Below the pieces are notes generated by a model. It was not told the DNA's origin. It did no database searches and was given only the letters and a program-made list of their open reading frames with translations. Shown here piece by piece: positions 37,815 to 50,238 of a DNA stretch of 64,000 bases. Source of the DNA: Amphibalanus amphitrite (taxonomy: Eukaryota > Arthropoda > Thecostraca > Balanomorpha > Balanidae); assembly GCF_019059575.1 (NCBI RefSeq), contig NW_024881523.1, positions 124,001 to 188,000 of the forward strand, given 5' to 3'. Made by a program: the position numbers and the translations under genes. How positions within the stretch are numbered: the stretch's first letter is position 1; every line of letters begins with the position of its first letter.

Positions 37815-38426
37815 TCACGCTTCCCCAAGACGTCCCCCTGCTGCGGCGGCGGACGACGGCTGCTCTGCAATTGGCAGCCACTTACCCTGGTCGTACTGAA
37901 CGGATGGTGCTGGGCCTGGCGCGTTTCCGGACTCAACCGTCTGCACACCACGGCCAAATCTCCGTCCGACCGCAGCACCGACTGGGGTTCGAGCGACCTC
38001 CCGAGAGCCGCGCCTGAGCCATCTTCGGAACGTCTTACCTACTGAGGACCGAGCTGCTGCCTGCAGCTGGGCGGCCCTGGTTCGGACGAGGGCCCAGTAG
38101 CCGCCGGGACCGCTGGATCCCGTGCCGTACCCGCTGGATCCCGTGCCGTATCCGCTGAATCCTGTGTCGTATCCGCTGGAACCGTATGCTCCGGTGTCGT
38201 ACCCGATGGGGCCGCTGGCTCCAGTGTCGTACTCGCCGTACCCTCCAAAGTCGTACTGCTCACCGGCGTTGTAGCCTCCGAGTCCGCTGGGCGCCGTGGG
38301 GTTGGTCTGGAGTTTCGTGGCCACGTTGTTCCACATCGAGATGAGCTGACCGGCGCCGATGAGGGTCATGACCAGATTGGCAGCGTTGGGAGGCACCAGC
38401 GCTATCGCCGCGGCCACAGCGTCCAT
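37815..38426 (-). CDS. Orphan Gly/Tyr-rich protein, hypothetical
   Basis: A 203-residue frame. Residues 1-36 are hydrophobic (AAAIALVPPNAANLVMTLIGAG), more like a membrane-inserting helix than a standard signal peptide. Residues 50-105 are repeats of GYDTG and GYGTGSS; the rest is Arg-rich and basic. I do not recognise a family. The ATG has a purine at -3 (CGACGATGG). Strong splice donors (AG/GTAAGA near 38035; GG/GTAAGT near 37880) lie inside the frame, so the real product may be spliced with a shorter or different C-terminus; one simple splice I tried hits a stop. The repeats argue for a real, quickly evolving protein; the C-terminal third is doubtful. Confidence 0.45.
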   Translation of the reverse strand: MDAVAAAIALVPPNAANLVMTLIGAGQLISMWNNVATKLQTNPTAPSGLGGYNAGEQYDFGGYGEYDTGASGPIGYDTGAYGSSGYDTGFSGYGTGSSGYGTGSSGPGGYWALVRTRAAQLQAAARSSVGKTFRRWLRRGSREVARTPVGAAVGRRFGRGVQTVESGNAPGPAPSVQYDQGKWLPIAEQPSSAAAAGGRLGEA

Positions 38427-38567
38427 CGTCGCGCTTGTGTAGCTCTGCGAAACTCGCTTCTCTCCTAAATCCGTCTGTCAGGTAGCAACTCACAGTCTGC
38501 CAGCGAAGTGTCCGTCCGTTAACGTGTCGACTGCCGTCCGTCAAACTTGGGAGAACCGTCCTCTGAG

Positions 38568-38574
38568 TATAAAA
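38568..38574 (+). promoter_or_regulatory. TATA box, plus direction
   Basis: TATAAAA followed about 15-20 bases later by an arthropod-initiator-like TCAGTC. It points rightward, away from the minus-strand Gly/Tyr ORF, and no credible coding frame follows before 39185, so the transcript may be non-coding or spliced. The flanks repeat AGAACCGTC and CCGTCCGT phrases. Confidence 0.4.
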
Positions 38575-40253
38575 GAACCGTCTTGCGTCAGTCCTTCCCT
38601 TGCGCTCTGTCCGTTACCGCACAGTACCTACTCTTCTTGCCTTTGTCACCCAAAGAACCGCACTGTGTAGGTCCGTACGCCGTCGGTCAGTCCGTTCGGC
38701 TCAAGAGAGCTGTCGCCCGTCCGTTTGCCCGTCTTCCAACACCGACACTGCAGCAATGCGTCGAGCAGCAGTGGCTGCTCAGTCAACGTGCCAGATCGGG
38801 CACCGGTATGTCACCTCATGCCGTACCTATCTGCAAAACCAGGTCATGAGGCGGCACATAGTGACCGGTGTCAGGTGTGCTTACAGGGCTACTGCAAGCC
38901 ATCTGCATAAATTACCGCAATAGCGGCATCTTACACGGGTACCGATGGTTGTCGAATGTCGGTCTGGATATGGTCATTGAAAGTGTCAGCCGTGGAGTCT
39001 GCAGCGCCGCTGAGCGGTGAGCGGATCCGGGGGACATACATTTACCGTCGTGCATGTCTGCACTTGGTCTGCACCCCTAGTGGCTACTTCGGCTTTCGTC
39101 ACTCCCTCCCATCAAAAGCAAGATTACTTTACCAAAAAAAAGATCCTAAAAATGCTGCAAAACTGCTGTAGAGGTATACTAGTAGGGGAGAACGGGGTTA
39201 ATTGTAACATTTTTTGCATTTTATCATCTGGTGCAAACACGTTTGCAGTTATAAAACTCTTTCTTTTATTTTCAGAAACTATGAGGTTTTGTCTTTAAAA
39301 TGCTGTTAAAACATTTCCGAAATAACTTATTTTTTGGGTCAAAATTGTTGTCCGAAAAAGTCAATTCATCTGTTACAATTCACCCCAGATACGGGGTCAA
39401 AAGTAACACCACCCGGGGACAATTGTAACATGCTAATTTACAGGCTACAGCAACACAATTTTTCCCAAAACTTTGATTTAACAAAAGTATTGAACACTTG
39501 TTCATCTTCCCAGACTTGGTGGAGACGGTTCTTCTCAGGAAAAAAGGCTTAAAACCTCGCACTTATACAGGGGTTGGATGGACCTCCTCTCCCTCGGTTT
39601 TTCGCAAAAAAATCGCGTAAAAAGCTGCCGATTGCGACAAAACTTACAGCTCTCTTAATTCTAGCAATGTTTCATCTCCCTTGAAAATTTGACGACTTTG
39701 ACATAATGGCGACTGATCTATAACCTGTTACATTTGACCCCTGCAAAAATGTTACAATCAAGATACCTATAAGAAACGTTGCTACTGTTTTCCACTCACA
39801 AACGCTGCCCTCCGTGGACAGCAGCAGCAGCAGTGAAACGTCACCCGTGGTGTGACATCATCACCCATGACGTAATGGAAATCCAGTTGTTACCAAGGCC
39901 CCGCATTTTCGGTCTTAACATTAGCGCATTCTATTGGTAAGTTTATGAATTATTAACACTGTTACAATTCGCCTCGTGACTCAGAAGTGGCTGACATCTG
40001 GTGGCCGTTTCCTGAACTACTATAGGTAGGATCTGGCGGCCGCTCCGCAGGCAGACCGGCCGGTCTAATCTCTCGAGACCTCGGATTTCGAATACTTTTT
40101 CTTTCAAAATTGGAATGCAATGCACATAATTCGACGACAAATTCCTCATAGATCACGAATAATGATTCTCATAGCCCATCATACATTCTTTCACAGTCAA
40201 AAGGGCCCTGAACAAAGCGTCCCGTGGCACTTCGTAAGCAGTATTGGTGATCA

Positions 40254-40871
40254 CAACCAATCAGTGCTGCCAGATGGGGAAGGCTGTAATCCTCCAGATC
40301 AGTTACAAAAATCCTCCAGATTCCTCCAAATCCTATTGGTAGATATAGAAAGGCGGTCTTGGACGCTGCGGGGGGCTATACCCCCAAAAAAAGTTTCCCC
40401 AAATTCTAAAAACTCATCGGATTTCGAATCCTTTCGCACTGCTGTGCAGTTTAAAAGATACTTTTTCTAATAAAAGTTAAGTTTTCGTTCTATCCTAAAA
40501 AAACGAAAATTTTCGTCGATTTCGGGGGCTACAGGGGGGCCGGGGGCATTTGCCCCAAATGTTCCCCTTAGATCCGCCAGTAGTTTGGTACCCTCGTAGA
40601 TATAGCTACAGACTGAGACATTCTGCAGTCTCACGGTGATAAAGGACATGATATATCCTAACGGGTAGGGTAACGCTGGGCAGGAAAATGCCTTTTTAGT
40701 CTCGAATGTTTTATATGTTTCCATGAAATTAAATATAATAATTGGGCGACAAATCCTCCAGATTTCCCTCCAGAATAAAAAATCCTCCAAAAACGAAATT
40801 TGTCCGCAAATAGAGTTCAAAATCCTCCAGATTTGCGGAAATCCTCCAAATCTGGCAGCACTGCAACCAAT
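40254..40871. mobile_element. hAT MITE, 602 bp, TSD CAACCAAT
   Basis: Element 40262-40863 has inverted termini CAGTGCTGCCAGAT at both ends and an exact 8-bp duplication CAACCAAT (40254-40261, 40864-40871). The subterminal parts repeat AATCCTCCA in clusters on both sides, typical of hAT transposase-binding repeats. It is non-coding. Confidence 0.93.
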
Positions 40872-42731
40872 GCTAGGGCGGTAAGGGCGGCCGATAAGGA
40901 TATTGCAATCCGCCGAAAGAGCAAGGTTCCGGGCACCGACCCCCACCGGACACGATTTGGTAGCCGAGGTCTGTGACGTCAGCCGGGCGTGAAGTTTTCC
41001 CTTCACCATAGGCTTCACACACAAACCGGCCGAAGTTCATGCCAGGATAGCCCGGCTTGAAAGTGCAAAAATGATTAAATTTTGCCCTCAATAGATTCAT
41101 TGCTTCATTTTATAACTAAAAACGTCCGTTATTAGGACTCAATGAAGGTAAAAAGTACTCAAAATCGAAGTTCAAGAAGATGCTGTCCGAGCACAATCTG
41201 GTAACATCACGTGACCTCTTTTAAGCAGAATGTATATAATTCAAGGATGTTATTACACGATTGCTGCCTAAAACATCATAAATAATACGTTTGTAACATT
41301 TATTGCTTCTGTTTAAGTCATAACATTGCAAAACGCAAAGTTTATCATGGAAGTCACGTGACCAAAGGTATAGCAGGGGTTGGGACAAGCACTCAAAGGA
41401 TTTCAAGTTATTTAATTAAATTATATAAGTTTCATGATGAAATTGAAAGAATGTATTTTTTCCTAATGAAATACAAATTTCCGTATGTAAAATATTTTCC
41501 TTATGGGCGAAATTCTCCATATAAGAAATGTCAGTGACGTCACCAGGGCTTTACTGGGCTTTACTCAAAACATCGGACCTACCTGTTTCTTATAGGTATC
41601 TTGCCGGGCACATTGTCTGAACCAAGGCTATATAAACCAGGTAGAACGCTCCGGGAAAAAAGTTGGAAACAATAAATTAGTTGCGGCATTCCCTGATGAC
41701 GCGAATGTGGGTCAGCGGCCGGCGGCCGGCCGCCGCTAACACTGTATGAGGAGGGATGCGCGGAACTTTTGCTTGTTGGTGATTGCGCTAGGCAGTTAAA
41801 TGGTAATGTTAGGATATGTTTCGAAAGTAAATTGAACGACGCTTCGAACGCCGTCAATGAATTTGCGATACGACGACTATTTGTTTAGTTAGAGCCGGCG
41901 AACTTTTACCTTCCGGCCGCGCGCGGAGGCGATATGGTGCCACACTGGCGGTTTTTACCATAGCTCAAAATTCTTTTGAGATAAAGAGATGAAATTTGAC
42001 ATGTCCTATCTTTTGATCAAGCTGGATCTTATGGTACAAGTCGCATATTTAAGGTAGGTCAGGTTGTTGACCTATGTTGTCGCTCGTGAGCCTCTGCGCA
42101 GTCCTAAAACAACGCAATTTCTGAACACTCAGTGCCAAGAAATCCTTCACAGAAAGATGACACTTGGCAGAAAGAAGAGTTGTCGGTTTCTTAACGTTCG
42201 TATGTGTCGTGTTTTCACAAGAGTTTAGTAAGGTCAGGTCCGTCACGTGACCTCCCCTCATAACTCAATAGGTTTACTATCATAGAAGCGTTTATCAATC
42301 GCCGGAAATCTTAGCCAATCCCACTGGACACTGGATCCATACCCACATGGGGCCCTTTTGACTGGCCACTCCCTCTGAAATCCACAATAACATTGGGCTG
42401 CGGCCACGGTTATGTATTAATGCTTTTCATTAACAGAAATACAACTTCAACCAGCACAGTGCACGCCGCCACAACAGTCCGACCCACGTCCCTGATATCG
42501 ACTAGCTCCCGGCCGGATGCACATACGCGGAGCCAATCAGTCCGAATGTGACCTGCAGCTTACAATTGCTGTGTCGCATGGCGCATGGCACAGGACGATT
42601 CCTAGCAGCTGTCGGCTGGAGTGGAGAAACAGCACGTTGCGACACACCGCGCCGGCGACAGAGCTCAGCAGGGCTGGTTGGAGGCTGGAGCCGGAGGTAA
42701 GGGCGGACACAGGCACAGACATTGCAGGACA
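40872..42731. other. Non-coding DNA inside the nest
   Basis: No gene-like frame. Includes a GGCCGGCGGCCGGCC patch near 41716-41733. I could not assign it to an element. Confidence 0.35.
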
Positions 42732-42996
42732 CAGGGCTGCGGAGTCGGAGTCGGAGTCGGTCGGAGTCGACAGTTGTGACCGGAGTCGGAGTCGATTTTA
42801 GAAACCCGAGCCGGAGTCGGAGTCGGAGTCACCGAAAATCTGTCGACTCCGCAGCCCTGCTAGGTCTGCGGAGTCGGAGCCGGGAGTTGGAGTCGATCGG
42901 AGTCGACAATTCTGCCCGGAGTCGGAGCTGGTTTTTGAAAGCCGGAGTCGGAGTCGGAGTCGGAGTCGCCGAAAATCCATCGACTCCGCAGCCCTG
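42732..42996. repeat. Two tandem copies of a CAGGGCTGCGGAGTCGG palindromic repeat
   Basis: Copy 1 (42732-42859) starts CAGGGCTGCGGAGTCGG and ends CGACTCCGCAGCCCTG. Copy 2 (about 42860-42996) starts CTAGGTCTGCGGAGTCGG and ends the same way. Both are filled with GGAGTC hexamers. A related, left-truncated piece lies at about 60330-60385. The ends look hAT-like, but the target duplication is not clean (GGACA is near both outer ends). Confidence 0.7.
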
Positions 42997-44577
42997 GAGG
43001 ACAAATAACAGTATGTCAGTTAGGGATATAATTCAAGACGAATGATTCAAGACGGACTGAAATAATACACATTTTGCTCACTTGGATACCAACTTCAAAC
43101 TTGACGTTTATGTATAGCACCATGGAAACAATGGGCACACAGGAAAGAAACAAAAGATGAGGGTTTTTTAACTCAAGGAAGTAAAACAGCCCGAAGTGCA
43201 GACAAGCACATACTTTTGGTAATAGCTATCAACTGTCCTACTCCTCTTCTCCCTTCATCAACTACTGGACACATTTGAAGCATCATATATAGCACTAATG
43301 TCCATAACCAAAGCTTGCAAGTAGTTTTAACTTCTATGAAGCCAAGGGAAATGTGCATGTAAACTCAAAATTACACATGCATGACAAAGGAAGCTTATGT
43401 AAAGAGAATAGTTGACAAAAGCATCTCATGGTTAAAATTATTCAAAACTGCACACAGGGCAAACATAAAAAGCAGCAAGTGTACTGTTCTGTTATGCTAA
43501 GAAATAATCCAAAACAAAATACAATCTTTTCATGTTTGAACTGGTTGTTCTTCTATGCCCCTTCATCCATATCTTGATTACAGATGGGCTGTTACTGTAG
43601 GCTGATGAAGTGACACTTGATTGCCTTTGTGCGAGTTTCAGTTGCAGCCTCCTTGGTACTGCACTGGAAAGCAGATTGAATTGAATGCCTCTGAAAGATA
43701 GGAATACAGGCAGGGTTCGCTGTAGTAGTGTCAATGATAAAAGACATGACATTTTTGTCCTTTGACATACATTTGTTGAAGTACAAAAAGGTACAAAATA
43801 AATTGGTTTGTTTCAAGACACGCACACTGCACAAAGCCGCACAGACATTACACAGGCATACGAAATTGGTACACATAAAATTTGATGATTAAAAAGGTCA
43901 AAACTTGCAATAATAATTGAAGTAAAAGTTACAATCACAATCATTTGATTTAAAATGACTTGACATAAGTCACAAGATGCAATGCTCCTATTCTTTTATG
44001 CTTTCATTATCCTCCACATATCAACCAGCTTGATACCAGGCTGTGCAATAGTGTGTACATAACCCCATGTTGCCATTTTATTAGAGCAAGTGGGGTTAAA
44101 ACAACAATGCTAATGTCAAACCCACATCTGCAACCCGTACTGCAGTTTCAATCACCTAACAAGCACACCTTCTGGCAGTTTGATAGGCAGAATGGTCATT
44201 ACTACTTTCCCCTCATATTCAACACATATTCCCTTTATACAAATACAGTTTAGACCTGGTTATGGCAAGCACTTTCGAGAAAAGATATGATTAAAGTCCA
44301 AGACAAAGGTCGAGAGAAACAACACCAACATAAAACACCGACTATGTAGCACTAATACTGTCAAATTCATAAAAATATATACATGAGTCGATCAAAAATT
44401 CACTGTAGATTTCGAAAATGGTGTCAAATGCCACTCAAATACCCCCATTCGCATGTACGAAGCAATAAAACACTGACCTTCAATTCCGCGTGCCAGTCTC
44501 CATAGGCCACTGTGTATTAAATAACGCGTTCACTGATAGCAAAAAATGAGACCCACATATGACGCGTTTGCTACCAG
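42997..44577. other. AT-rich non-coding segment
   Basis: No long or conserved frame on either strand. It may be 3' UTR or intron of something unseen; I see no sign of which. Confidence 0.35.
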
Positions 44578-44611
44578 CCAATCAGCGCTCGAGTTACCGA
44601 GCGCTGATTGG
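44578..44611. promoter_or_regulatory. Perfect 14-bp palindrome with inverted CCAAT boxes
   Basis: CCAATCAGCGCTCG (44578-44591), six-base loop, then its exact complement (44598-44611), giving CCAAT and ATTGG at the edges. Two GACGCGTT/AACGCGTT motifs lie just left. It resembles an NF-Y-type bidirectional promoter core, but no gene can be attached. Confidence 0.45.
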
Positions 44612-44925
44612 TGGAGAGGGCCGTCGTCAGCAGCTAATTACACGTTGTTTTCCTTGAACATGTGCGTGAGCGCTGATGCTGCTCACGGGCTGTTGCCATT
44701 TTTCGTAATGCTGAAGGCACGGGAGCGAACCCCCCTGGTCTGAACCCTCGCCGTAACGGTTTTCTACGTAGGTAGGTACCGCCCGATGCTGAACCGCCCT
44801 GAGATCTTAAGAGCATTCAAATGCCGGCATAAGGGCATAAGACATTCACCTTTTATAGCCCGTCACAGGCCGACGTGGGGCCCTCAGAAATAGGCATGGA
44901 GTTCTCGGAAACCTGCATAAGGTCC

Positions 44926-47900
44926 CCATCAGTTGGTGACATATCAGGGAAATAAGCTAAAATTAGAGTGCTCTATTTATTGCTCCTGCCCCATGTTGAA
45001 GAGATACCCCTAAAAACGTGATCTTTTATCGGCCCTTACGCAGCAAGGCAGTAATTCTCAGACCGGTGGATGGTATCAATAGAAAGAGAATGCGTCAAAG
45101 ATTAAAATGAATTAATTAAAATAACATTAAAATGTTAATTAAGCGTGGAAATTAGTCCCAAACATAAGCTAATTATTGCTTCTACCTCGGCGACGGCGCT
45201 CCCCGCAGTCAGCGGAGAAGCTAAAATAAAAGCCACCATCCTCCTCCGTAAGTCAATTTTAGAGCGGCCGAGTGGGCCGATGCGGGGCCACCAAACTGAG
45301 GTAAGACGTGGCTAGCAATTGCAAACCGCCATAGAAATCAATATCTTAAGACGTACAATATGGGATGATTACTCTGAAGCTGGAGTGAAAGCATGAGTAG
45401 ATTGCAAGAAACGAAATGCATAGATTGGTTGAATTATGTACAATAGGCACAGCTCAATAGATGAAGCCATTTCCATTATGTTGACATTTGACATAACCCT
45501 TCCTCTCCTCACCTATGACCTAAGTGCATTGGCAGTTACCGGCATAGTTTTTGAGCACGAGTTTAATTCGCCATCGGACCACAATGCATGTTGCTAGGCT
45601 GCTGCAATTACAACGAACATACGAATACTGCCTTCATTTGTAGACGTTTGCAAGGTATATAAAAACACTCACTGACGTTTGTTTTTTAAGCGGTCTTTGA
45701 CGTACAAGGGGGCATACCTGTCGACAACTTGAGTTTCTCCGAATTTCAAAAACTCCCAGAATTTCAATTCCTTATGCACTGTTGTAGGTACAGCTACGTT
45801 CACAAGTTTTCGTTTCCTCCTGTTCTAAAAAGGATGATATTTGTCGATTTCGTGCGTCGCTGATAAGAGGGTGCGTTTAATAATTAGGCCCAACGCTTTC
45901 TGCATCCGCGAGTACCTACCTTCAAAAGGGAACAACAGTTTCCATTTATTACACTATGGGACATGTGACAAAATGACCACTGGAACACGCATGAAACGGA
46001 GCTCATATTCCTAAAAATGTCTACAATCACTTCCTTTCTGACACTGTTAGCAAATACCATCTCAAGTTAGGTGGTTGACAGACAGTCAATGGAGATCTGG
46101 GGAGACTGAGTGATGCCAATTCACCACTTAACTGATAATGAGGGCTGAGGGCAGAGAAACAGGCAACATGCACAACTGACAACTTGACAAGTGACAAAAC
46201 ACTACCAATATTGCGCAGTGCACAACATATTACAGCGGCCAGCCCAAAAAATGCTTTTGGTGGCTAATTGCAAAACAAGTCACTAATAAAATATGTCTTA
46301 GTTGCAGCTGAACACTGCACAATGATCACACTGTTCACGCATTGAGTGAGATGACACAGGTGGTTTGAATCACACTTTGATACAACTGCAAATCTGAAGT
46401 GTTATTATGAGATTCATGCCTCCATGATCACAGCACTTTGGTTGTGGTTGGCATAACACTTGTAGTCTGCAGAGTTCCACATGAACTGCAGACACCTCAT
46501 CTGGTGGTCTTCATGTTGCTCAACTTCTTCAGGAGGCAAATGTCGACCACCCAGCGGAAGCATGGTCCTGCAGAAAAGAAAGGTAATGCATAAGGTACAA
46601 ACATTATCTGCTGAAACAGCCCCTTCTGTTGGCTGTTATTAAACTTTTAACATAACATAACAACATGTATTCCATGTATATTACATTTGTTGAAGTAAAA
46701 TACTGCCGGCTATTTCAATACCAGAAAATGAAATTATATTGTGGCATAATTCACATGCTCAGCTATCAGTATCAAATAATAAAATAATTTAAAATTTGGC
46801 ATATTCTATAAAACACATTCATAGAATATTCTACTTCACGTCACAAGGACTCACAATCTTTCTGTTGGGTGTTTGATTGACGCATTAACTAAGTTTGTCT
46901 TAGGTCTTATTATTACACAAAAAATTCATATTGCATTATTGTATCAAAATACTGCCAGCAATAACAAAACAAGAACATGAAATGTCAATGAGCAGGCCGC
47001 CTTTCCTAAAAATGGGTTACTTTGAAAAGAATTTTAGTTTCTTTTAAGGAAAAGGAGAAATGATTATCAGGTAATTATCAGAAAACCACTCAACCAGCAA
47101 GTGGCTGGGTGGTTTCACAGCAAACATCAAGCCAAAACATATATTTACATTTATCTAACAATTGAGCCATTTGACTACCACAAGGATATGTGAGCAAAAT
47201 AAGAATCCAATTATCCAATGTTGACTTCCTTGCAAAGTTTATGCCTTATTTTATGAAAACGTGTCACTAGAATATGATACTTATCATCGAATATTATTTA
47301 ATTTACGATTTATTTTGATCGAAACGCACATGGAGTCACGCGCCATTTTCGTCGACGATTAATATGATCGTGTTTCATGAAGAGATAAGGGGTTTCAATG
47401 GTCTTTCAAAGCAATAATTTGATGCAAAAATTGGTAGGAAATAATATAAAGCTGGTTCAAATGGCCATCAACCATTTAAAACACCGAAAATACTCACAAC
47501 TCCGTCCCGACGACCACGCAGCACCGCGCACGCCACACTACTGGCACAATGCCAAAACTGCTGTCACAGCAGAAATGTTTTTTATTCTCGATTGCAATTA
47601 TGGAATTATTTATTAAACAGAAGACGATCTTTCCGAAAAACCGACTGATTTCATACACAGATGCATGGAAAATAAAAAAATCCCGGGAAATTTATTTGTA
47701 TTGTTTTGTCGATTTTGACATGCTCCTAGTTTGCAGCCATATTTCGATATGTTCTACAGGGAGTTCAGAATTATTTCAGGACCAATCTTTTCCTCGTTCA
47801 TTTTCCCGTCGATCATGAAATTTTTAGAGCGGAACAATTAGTTTCCAGGCGGTCCGAGCGGTTTTCGTGAGAAGGGTGCAAAAATCGGCGTCATTTTTAG

Positions 47901-48012
47901 AGCCTCGACACCAGCTCAACACAGGACCCTATGGGAGACGGTGAAGTAGCGGGAGCAATAAATAGAGCGCTCTAATTTTAGCTTATTTCCCTGTAGTGTC
48001 ACCGACTGCCAT
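44926..48012. mobile_element. 3.08-kb element with about 60-bp inverted termini
   Basis: Element 44930-48008. Both ends read CAGT(T/C)GGTGACA, a few variable bases, CAGGGAAATAAGC, TAAAATTAGAG(T/C)GC and TCTATTTATTGCTCC. CCAT lies directly outside each end (44926-44929, 48009-48012), possibly a 4-bp target duplication. No transposase is visible; the only gene-like content is a small minus-strand exon at 46414-46563. Superfamily unknown. Confidence 0.75.
46414..46563 (-). CDS. 49-residue small protein, candidate second exon
   Basis: Just inside a strong acceptor (CTTTTCTGCAG, ending at 46568 on the minus strand) an ATG in good context (GGACCATGC) opens 49 codons with normal amino-acid use: PLGGRHLPPEEVEQHEDHQM then CLQFMWNSADYKCY, stop TGA. 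It is too short to be obvious among random frames, but acceptor, start context and composition favour a real exon. A possible non-coding first exon with donor GTGAGT lies near 47495 on the minus strand. It is Cys/His/Trp-rich with no membrane segment; I do not recognise a family. It lies inside the 3.08-kb TIR element, so it may be the element's own gene or a host gene exon. Confidence 0.4.
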   Translation of the reverse strand: MLPLGGRHLPPEEVEQHEDHQMRCLQFMWNSADYKCYANHNQSAVIMEA

Positions 48013-49483
48013 TGACTACCGTCGGAACTTAAATCTGCGATGGGCCCCAAAACGCCACCGTGGAGCCCTCAAAGACCTGTAGATTGCAGCCTTCAGAAAC
48101 CAGCGTGGACGCTCGGGTGCCGATGTAGAATGATCAGGGATTGGTGCGGGCCAACGGTGAGTTCAGTGCGGGTTCGCTCAACCTTTCAAATGACCTGTTG
48201 ACCAGTGGGATGGAATGGAACAGACTTACAAAACCAGCTGCTCGAACGGCGCCCCGGAAGGCGAAGGGACATGTTCATTTCACCTTGCTTTTTGCTAATG
48301 ATATCTGCATGTCAGGGCCAAAAGGCAGTAGCTACTAGCCTGAGCACTGAGCAGGGAATGAGGGATGTATTCGGTTCAGAAGAGACTGATTCTGCTCCCA
48401 ATGATAGGGGGTTGGATATGTTATCTGTGTAATTCAAACTCAGTTCTGAGTTATCACTTCAGATTCATAAGGCTTCAGAGGGTGGAGCCTTATGACCAGT
48501 GACACCAAAAATTTGTGACTTTTACATTCTTCCATTCAGTTATCAGTTACATATGTGAAAGATAAATGAAAATAACTTTAAGGGTACCCCAGGCTTGTTG
48601 AAGGGAAGGTATGAATGAACACCCGAGGACATCAGATTGCTTCCCTCTCCCAGGTAGTATTCTCACACCACACCATTGATCATATGATGTTGATATAGTT
48701 CAGGAAACAAAAGAGATATATGTGCAAATTCAGGCCAGCTGTGAACGTATCATTGATTACAATGCCTCTAATGCCACCAATACTGCACCAACTTCTAAAG
48801 CACTGAGCAGAGGTTGTAACTAATAAAGCAGACCATTTGTCGATTCAATGCTGAGTAAGGGGGTGACTGAGGTGAGGTGCAATGAGCTAAATATGTTCTG
48901 TGCTCTGCTGGACACATGTGCAGAACACATGTAGCATATTGTGCTGCACCACACATGCCAGCAACAGACTTAATTGTAGGTCTAATCTCTTCAGCTAACT
49001 CCTTGAAACAAACAGCCATCTCAGCAGCAAGTGGGTTTTGAGGGTTGGCAGCAAGACTCCTCAGTTCCTTCCTTCCAGGGCTGCAGCCTGCTGCTGGAAG
49101 CTGCCTCAGAAACCCTAGCATAGTGGAACAGCTGCTGTTAGCAGTGGAATCGGGTTGGCAGCCATCACTTCTGACTTCCGATTTTGGTCAAATGCCACTA
49201 GTTGTAGTCTGAGTCCTGTCTTTTGTACTTGTATGGTCATGTCATTGTCATACCATGCTATTGCTACAACATGAAAGATTGCATATGCACCTTATTGCCT
49301 GAAATATATCCATTCTAATAATGGAAACAAGATCATTTAACGAATTGCCATGCGACTTTGTAAGCTGCTTCAGACTGAGATTAAAAGTCAAAGGTCATAG
49401 CGAATTCTGCAGCCAAATGCTGTATGATATTCACTAGCGATAGCAGGGTAATTTACTCCAAAGGTCAAAAACCCAAAACGTTA
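48013..49483. other. Non-coding, with a doubtful minus-strand frame
   Basis: A 108-residue minus frame (48795-49121) includes NPQNPLAAEMAVCFKELAEE, reminiscent of transposon-encoded DNA-binding accessory proteins, but no domain can be named; it may be an element remnant. Nothing else seen. Confidence 0.3.
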
Positions 49484-50238
49484 CATAAGAGGGATCTTGC
49501 TTGCTTGCTTGCTGGGTTAGGACGCGCAGCCTCGAGACCCAGGCGTCCAACTTCACTGATCGTCTTGTTCTTGGTCTTGTAACTCGGTCTTGTTGGTAGC
49601 GTTAAACGTCACCTCGGTCTTGTTGGTAGCGTTAAACTTTAGTCTCTTCCGTTTTTGTAGATGTTGATAGCATTTAACTTTGCCACTTCCCTTTTCCGTG
49701 AAAGAGGGGTACTAAGCGGTACTAAGCAAGGTATATCACGTAATAGTATAAACAGGATAGAGATATTGCGAGGGGGGATTTGCAACGGGAGGGTAAACTA
49801 CGAAATGCTAGCGTCTACATTCTAGCTACTTACTAAGTGCGGGAATAAGCGGCCTCTAAGGCTAAACAAAAAATGGGAAAAACAAACGCTACAGTATTTC
49901 TAGTTACAACTTAACAGAAACCAACAAAAAATAAGTAAGTAAATAAATAAGGTTGAGATGTAGTAAGGACTAGAGACAGGTGCGCAAGAGCACCGTGTCT
50001 CACAGAGGAATTGAGCACTTAAAGACATAAGTACGCAGATGTGAACAAGACAGTTTTGACAGGACTATGAATACACAAACACACAGACGGACGACGACCA
50101 AACAACTTTGCGATCGATCACTATCCGGTCCGGAAAGATAATGACAGACAATGATCACTTTCGATTTCCTAAAACTAGTATTTTTGAGTGCACACTGTAA
50201 TCAGAAGTGCTACATTGGAGATCCACGGACGGGTATGG

